DNA of 64,000 nt, taken from Hepsetus odoe. Taxonomy: Eukaryota > Chordata > Actinopteri > Characiformes > Hepsetidae. This document shows, piece after piece, positions 63,901-64,000 of this stretch. Position 1 is the stretch's first letter, and each line of letters begins with the position of its first letter. The notes beneath the pieces were generated by a model. That model made no database searches. It had not been told where the DNA came from and saw only the letters and a program-made list of their open reading frames with translations. The position numbers and the translations under genes were made by a program. The stretch spans positions 5,198,998 through 5,262,997 of the forward strand of contig CM029383.1 in assembly GCA_017165825.1 (NCBI GenBank), read 5' to 3'.

Positions 63901-63918
63901 GTGGAGGACTGAGGTACT
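42838..63918 (-). CDS. egflam: Pikachurin (EGF-like, fibronectin type III and laminin G domains); 5' end outside the window
   Basis: Secreted extracellular matrix protein of the photoreceptor ribbon synapse, where the mammalian protein binds alpha-dystroglycan through its LamG domains and supports contact with bipolar cells. Exons 5' to 3': 63918-63809, 61087-61001, 60911-60885, 59731-59617, 59500-59365, 57263-57097, 55928-55837, 55755-55410, 53402-53302, 52589-52489, 52400-52256, 50987-50798, 50498-50373, 50281-50038, 48490-48379, 48288-48172, 47881-47701, 46857-46779, 46688-46545, 44078-43995, 43870-43767, 42983-42838. All phases join, giving 983 residues and a stop. Order: FN3 (1-113), FN3 (114-214), linker, EGF1 (about 320-360), LamG1, EGF2 (about 540-581), LamG2, EGF3 (about 760-799), LamG3. 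Strong blocks match the human protein (about 1017 aa) as I remember it. Missing here: signal peptide and roughly the first 35 residues. Anomalies: one GC-AG intron after EGF2 and a 27-nt exon. Confidence 0.97.
42984..43766 (-). other. egflam last intron
   Basis: No repeat or exon recognised. Confidence 0.5.
43767..43870 (-). CDS. egflam: egflam exon: LamG3
   Basis: Encodes DGQIAKLSVDNSTTKVGKSP, GRMRQLNTSWALYVG. Acceptor TGTCTTCAG, donor GTGAGC. Confidence 0.96.
43995..44078 (-). CDS. egflam: egflam exon: LamG3 core
   Basis: Encodes YNLGSGTKTLTVNGTFIDGR and WHRVKAA, with an NGT sequon. Acceptor CCCCTGCAG, donor GTAACA. The 2.5-kb intron before it carries the LINE fragment. Confidence 0.96.
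44098..44330 (-). mobile_element. tRNA-derived SINE, family A, in an egflam intron
   Basis: Minus-strand copy starting with a (GTGAAA)n tail only about 20 bp upstream of the egflam exon at 43995-44078. Confidence 0.87.
44588..45657 (+). mobile_element. LINE 3' fragment with an open reverse-transcriptase C-terminal frame (241 codons)
   Basis: The frame 44603-45328 is intact: HIIKFADDTTVVGLISGGDE carries the RT catalytic FADD box, then LTDWCRTNNLSLNVDKTKEM, FLGVHITHNLTWTLNTTSIT, KKAQQRLYFLRRLRKAHLPP and LLPSGKRFRSIRAST. It belongs to a non-LTR family common in teleosts (L2/CR1-like by look; clade not proven). The 3' UTR has a tandem repeat of ACTCTTAAACCCAGTCCACT and ends near ATTTCGTTTCACTGTGTACT. 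Sense opposite to egflam; the 5' part of the element is missing. Confidence 0.92.
45658..45848 (-). mobile_element. Composite SINE with alternative tail, abutting the LINE 3' end
   Basis: Third copy of the family A head plus CCTGCGATGGGCTGGCGACC tail form, directly joined to the LINE. Confidence 0.82.
45995..46150 (+). mobile_element. Partial SINE, family A
   Basis: A box intact, spacer to the B box deleted so that AGTTCGAATCCC follows quickly, 3' end missing. Confidence 0.78.
46545..46688 (-). CDS. egflam: egflam exon: LamG3 core
   Basis: Encodes LSGSRTHIQMHFRSTAQEGL, LVWIGDMTMRPNSDYLFLAV and HAGAVVFR. MRPNSD is a pikachurin-specific block. Donor GTTTGT. Confidence 0.96.
46779..46857 (-). 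CDS. egflam: egflam exon: start of LamG3
   Basis: Encodes AVTGAVMIPHFTGRSYLMYD and SKDVLKR. Joins EGF3 directly. A longer human isoform, as I recall it, has about eight extra residues with two cysteines here that are not encoded by this join. Confidence 0.94.
46858..47700 (-). other. egflam intron between EGF3 and LamG3
   Basis: About 840 bp without recognised repeats. I saw no clear counterpart of the short alternative exon that I recall from mammals at this place. Confidence 0.4.
47701..47881 (-). CDS. egflam: egflam exon: linker and EGF3
   Basis: Encodes VIVNDHVIRLTAGSATGVNV, MNAAHPCADGPCANAGVC and CDCPLGYEGKHCQ, with all six EGF cysteines. Acceptor CTGCTAG, donor GTAAAT. Confidence 0.97.
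47936..48121 (-). mobile_element. Partial SINE, family A, filling a 290-bp egflam intron
   Basis: B box GGGATTCGAACCC and GGGTTACCCTTGAGCAAGG-like core on the minus strand, occupying most of intron 47882-48171. Confidence 0.75.
48172..48288 (-). CDS. egflam: egflam exon: end of LamG2
   Basis: 39 codons, phase 0 both sides: GAFTQIRCNSPLYFGGVPNY then VPFTGSIQK. The FGGVPNY block is shared with the human protein. The 90-bp intron before it is the shortest in the gene. Confidence 0.95.
48379..48490 (-). CDS. egflam: egflam exon: LamG2 core
   Basis: Encodes RWHELRVSRTARLGILQLDN and QKPVKGMAE, very close to the mammalian LamG2 WHELRVSRTA block. Acceptor TAATTGCAG, donor GTAGTG. Confidence 0.96.
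48966..49190 (-). mobile_element. Old diverged SINE, family A-like
   Basis: Tail GTGAAAGTGACTATTTGTCA and scattered core blocks; strongly diverged. The rest of intron 48491-50037 holds the telomere-like and minisatellite arrays. Confidence 0.55.
49570..49625 (+). repeat. Degenerate telomere-like repeats (CCCTAA)
   Basis: Several CTAACCCTAA-type hexamers, for example TCTAACCCTAACCCTAGG, just before the 32-bp minisatellite. Confidence 0.7.
49670..49916 (+). repeat. 32-bp minisatellite in an egflam intron, about 7-8 copies
   Basis: Unit ATGTGGTTGGGATATTGG followed by TTATGGGTTGGAGT or GGAAT. The unit is not a multiple of three and lacks stops, so all three plus frames are open; these are repeat translations, not genes. 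Confidence 0.95.
50038..50281 (-). CDS. egflam: egflam exon: first half of LamG2
   Basis: Encodes HFNETLASYLSVAWPQPSWH, FLSFVEFEMTFLP, DGTLLYSEDSDSRDFLSV and GGYVEFRFDCGSGT. An NET sequon is present near the start. Acceptor CACTTTGCAG, donor GTGTGT. Confidence 0.96.
50373..50498 (-). CDS. egflam: egflam exon: EGF2, followed by a GC donor
   Basis: Encodes the last LamG1 cysteine and a six-cysteine EGF module ending NYVCLCPLGYRGPWCQE. The exon ends GAAG before GCAAGT. No GT nearby keeps the frame into the next exon, so the intron is read as GC-AG. Confidence 0.93.
50798..50987 (-). CDS. egflam: egflam exon: end of LamG1
   Basis: Encodes GEFTKITFRTLLYLGGSPSI, then GTNRGFRGCIQRLSVNGRMI and DMRLWPVGHALSGADVG, the LYLGG and GF.GC end of LamG1. 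Donor GTGAGC. Confidence 0.97.
50988..52255 (-). other. egflam intron within LamG1
   Basis: AT-rich, no recognised repeat or exon. Confidence 0.45.
52256..52400 (-). CDS. egflam: egflam exon: LamG1 core
   Basis: Encodes YNCGTGAGHIMAGSGVKLGV and WHTVTVSREGLNGWLRVDN, the NCGTG and WHTV motifs of pikachurin LamG1. Acceptor TGCTTGCAG, donor GTGAGA. Confidence 0.96.
52489..52589 (-). CDS. egflam: egflam exon: LamG1 core
   Basis: Encodes AESEDGLLLYCGENDQGEGD then FASLSLVRGKLHFR, the DGLLLY and DF signature of LamG. Donor GTCCAA is non-consensus after position 2 but phase and homology are exact. Confidence 0.93.
52767..52970 (+). mobile_element. LINE 3'-end fragment
   Basis: The plus frame reads YNGRRMLRMELPGKRRGRTI, RRFMNVLREDMQ and EEDAEDWKKW, the extreme C-terminus of the same LINE family as 30790-31200, followed by a GGAGCAGCCAAAAGAAGAAG tail. 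Confidence 0.85.
53302..53402 (-). CDS. egflam: egflam exon: start of LamG1
   Basis: Encodes VAVRFPKFNGYSYVAFEPLK and NSYYSFELILEFK, the first beta strands of a laminin G domain. Acceptor TGTGTAG, donor GTAAGA. Confidence 0.95.
54686..55130 (+). mobile_element. LINE 3'-end fragment, two frames
   Basis: Remnants in shifted frames, including HWFGHVQR, IGRRTLRMVLPGKKRR and EEDAKDWKKW. Same family as 52767-52970, with a small (AT)n insertion near 54960-54980 that breaks the frame. The rest of intron 53403-55409 shows nothing recognised. Confidence 0.85.
55410..55755 (-). CDS. egflam: egflam exon: Ser/Thr/Pro linker and EGF1
   Basis: Largest exon of the set, 115 codons. The first two thirds are a low-complexity Ser/Thr/Pro linker with a potential O-glycosylation character (inference). 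The last third is EGF1 with six cysteines, including CPPNSVCLDDYDNGGSRCHC. Ends at GTGAGT. Confidence 0.95.
55837..55928 (-). CDS. egflam: egflam exon: acidic interdomain linker
   Basis: Encodes VQEAGSGHQMNPQLNGDDSD and DYDTEIFTPE. EAGSG and the acidic run are also present at this place in the mammalian protein. The donor, GTTTGA, is weak, but the phases fit both neighbours. Confidence 0.85.
56074..56580 (+). repeat. Interspersed repeat with long AT-rich middle, copy 1
   Basis: Starts GAGTAGAGTGATCTTTTATT, ATCCCACGAATGGGAAATTT, runs through a long AT-rich simple region and ends GCAGGTAGGAATGACCTGCG. Family uncertain. Confidence 0.7.
56590..56750 (-). mobile_element. Diverged SINE, family A
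   Basis: CAGTGGGCCACAACGAAACA and CTCAAGGGTACCTCGGGCAA with several deletions. Confidence 0.7.
56944..57058 (+). repeat. Truncated copy 2 of the repeat at 56074
   Basis: About 115 bp nearly identical to the start of copy 1, 870 bp away in the same orientation, ending 38 bp from the egflam exon at 57097. Confidence 0.85.
57097..57263 (-). CDS. egflam: egflam exon: end of second FN3 domain
   Basis: Encodes PQLDTEWTSIRLPAETYSML then LRGMSPHTQYQFIMRAANMY and GESQPSPVTD, with the FN3 tyrosine corner. Acceptor GATGTTTAG, donor GTGAGT. Confidence 0.95.
57264..59364 (-). other. egflam intron within FN3-2
   Basis: Holds a family B SINE-like element at 57530-57712; otherwise nothing recognised. Confidence 0.5.
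57530..57712 (+). mobile_element. SINE-like element, family B
   Basis: GGGCTAGTGGTAGGCTACC head, GGTTGGAATCCCACC B-box-like, GAGCAAGACCCTTAACCCTG, and tail GTCGCTCTGGATAAGAGCAT with TAAATGCCGTAAATG. Confidence 0.75.
59365..59500 (-). CDS. egflam: egflam exon: start of second FN3 domain
   Basis: Encodes DHCMHPAAPPEPRVTAVSDT and EVALSWQPDLSEGSPPVLYF, an unmistakable FN3 A-B-C region matching pikachurin. I chose acceptor GTCAGCAG, because only it restores the Asp codon and frame. Donor GTATGA. Confidence 0.95.
59617..59731 (-). CDS. egflam: egflam exon: end of first FN3 domain
   Basis: Encodes STIIGNLKVAAEYSVTVGAY, carrying the typical FN3 tyrosine-corner pattern L-x-P/V-x-x-x-Y, then GWAGQGWPS and the domain end. 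Acceptor TTTCCCAG, donor GTCAGT. Confidence 0.93.
60885..60911 (-). CDS. egflam: egflam 27-nt microexon
   Basis: Nine codons (VQINGHAQF) between acceptor GTGTTTCAG and donor GTAAGT, phase 0 both sides, so it could be skipped without a frameshift. It falls where an FN3 strand C' to E region is needed before the IIGNLK strand of the next exon. Confidence 0.72.
61001..61087 (-). CDS. egflam: egflam exon: first FN3 domain, middle
   Basis: 29 codons, phase 0 on both sides, between CTTTTAAAG and GTAAGA. Encodes VICTEIKSNSSGAEEKVVNV and PISLDMRNK, in the variable middle of the FN3 fold. Confidence 0.8.
61820..62038 (-). mobile_element. SINE-like element, family B, fullest copy
   Basis: Minus-strand copy from GTGGTGGTCTAGTGGTAGGA through GGTTTGAATCCCCC to GCATTTAGC-type tail and (TAAATG)n. 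Confidence 0.78.
62500..62665 (+). mobile_element. Partial SINE, family A
   Basis: 5'-truncated, from CTAGACCAGTAGGTTACCAT to GGGTTAAATGCAGAAGC. Confidence 0.72.
63809..63918 (-). CDS. egflam: egflam exon: start of first FN3 domain
   Basis: Begins after TTTTATAG with two bases of a split codon; ends TITGYK at donor GTAATC. The sequence PPLDVQLQSVNCTAVTVRW matches strands A and B of the first FN3 domain. The upstream exon with signal peptide is beyond the window edge. Confidence 0.9.
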
Positions 63919-64000
63919 CTATAAAAAAAATCAGTTACAGCTTTATAATAGCGCTTACATTTTACAAGACAAGACTGATTCACGGTTTGAACAGTAATGA

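Noticed and set aside
63690..63983. 97-codon minus-strand frame at the right edge
   Set aside because: Overlaps the egflam FN3 exon in another frame and ignores its splice sites; shadow of the real exon.
1..64000. CRISPR arrays, operons, prophage or endogenous virus genes
   Set aside because: None seen; regular repeats are eukaryotic microsatellites and minisatellites, and the RT fragments are non-LTR LINE types.

Overview
The window is vertebrate nuclear DNA, almost certainly from a ray-finned (teleost) fish. It has long introns with GT-AG splice sites, two vertebrate retinal genes, and a dense load of teleost-type repeats: tRNA-derived SINEs, LINE reverse-transcriptase fragments, a Tc1/mariner copy and long microsatellites. 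I cannot place the species. Nothing prokaryotic or viral was seen.

Two multi-exon genes lie in tandem on the minus strand. (1) 42838-63918: egflam (pikachurin), 22 exons covering everything except the extreme 5' end, which runs off the right edge. The assembled exons give 983 residues in the order FN3, FN3, acidic and Ser/Thr-rich linker, EGF, LamG, EGF, LamG, EGF, LamG, stop. (2) 6413-20914: an x-type melanopsin (opn4x), nine coding exons giving a 527-residue opsin with retinal lysine, DRY and NPxxY motifs. A possible non-coding first exon lies near 33.6-33.9 kb. Every exon join listed keeps frame and joins recognisable family sequence. Exon borders are read by eye from splice signals and protein family knowledge, not from transcripts.

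Layout: 1-360 is an (ATT)n/(ATC)n array with a 149-bp tandem duplication. 361-6412 is intergenic with SINEs. 6413-20914 is opn4x. 20.9-33.6 kb is SINE-rich and is either opn4x intron 1 or its upstream region. 33.9-42.8 kb is intergenic between the 5' side of opn4x and the 3' end of egflam, with no recognisable gene. 42838-64000 is egflam, whose introns hold LINE, SINE and minisatellite sequence.

The two genes act in neighbouring retinal layers. Pikachurin is an extracellular matrix protein of the photoreceptor ribbon synapse and a dystroglycan partner. Melanopsin is a Gq-type photopigment. Any shared regulation is speculation. I found no clearly new gene system. The most interesting material is genomic architecture: a SINE family with one tRNA-like head and two different 3' tails, one tail resembling a LINE in the same window; a three-level nested insertion at 14.6-15.9 kb; a GC-AG intron and a 27-nt microexon in egflam; and a 32-bp minisatellite open in all three forward frames beside telomere-like repeats.
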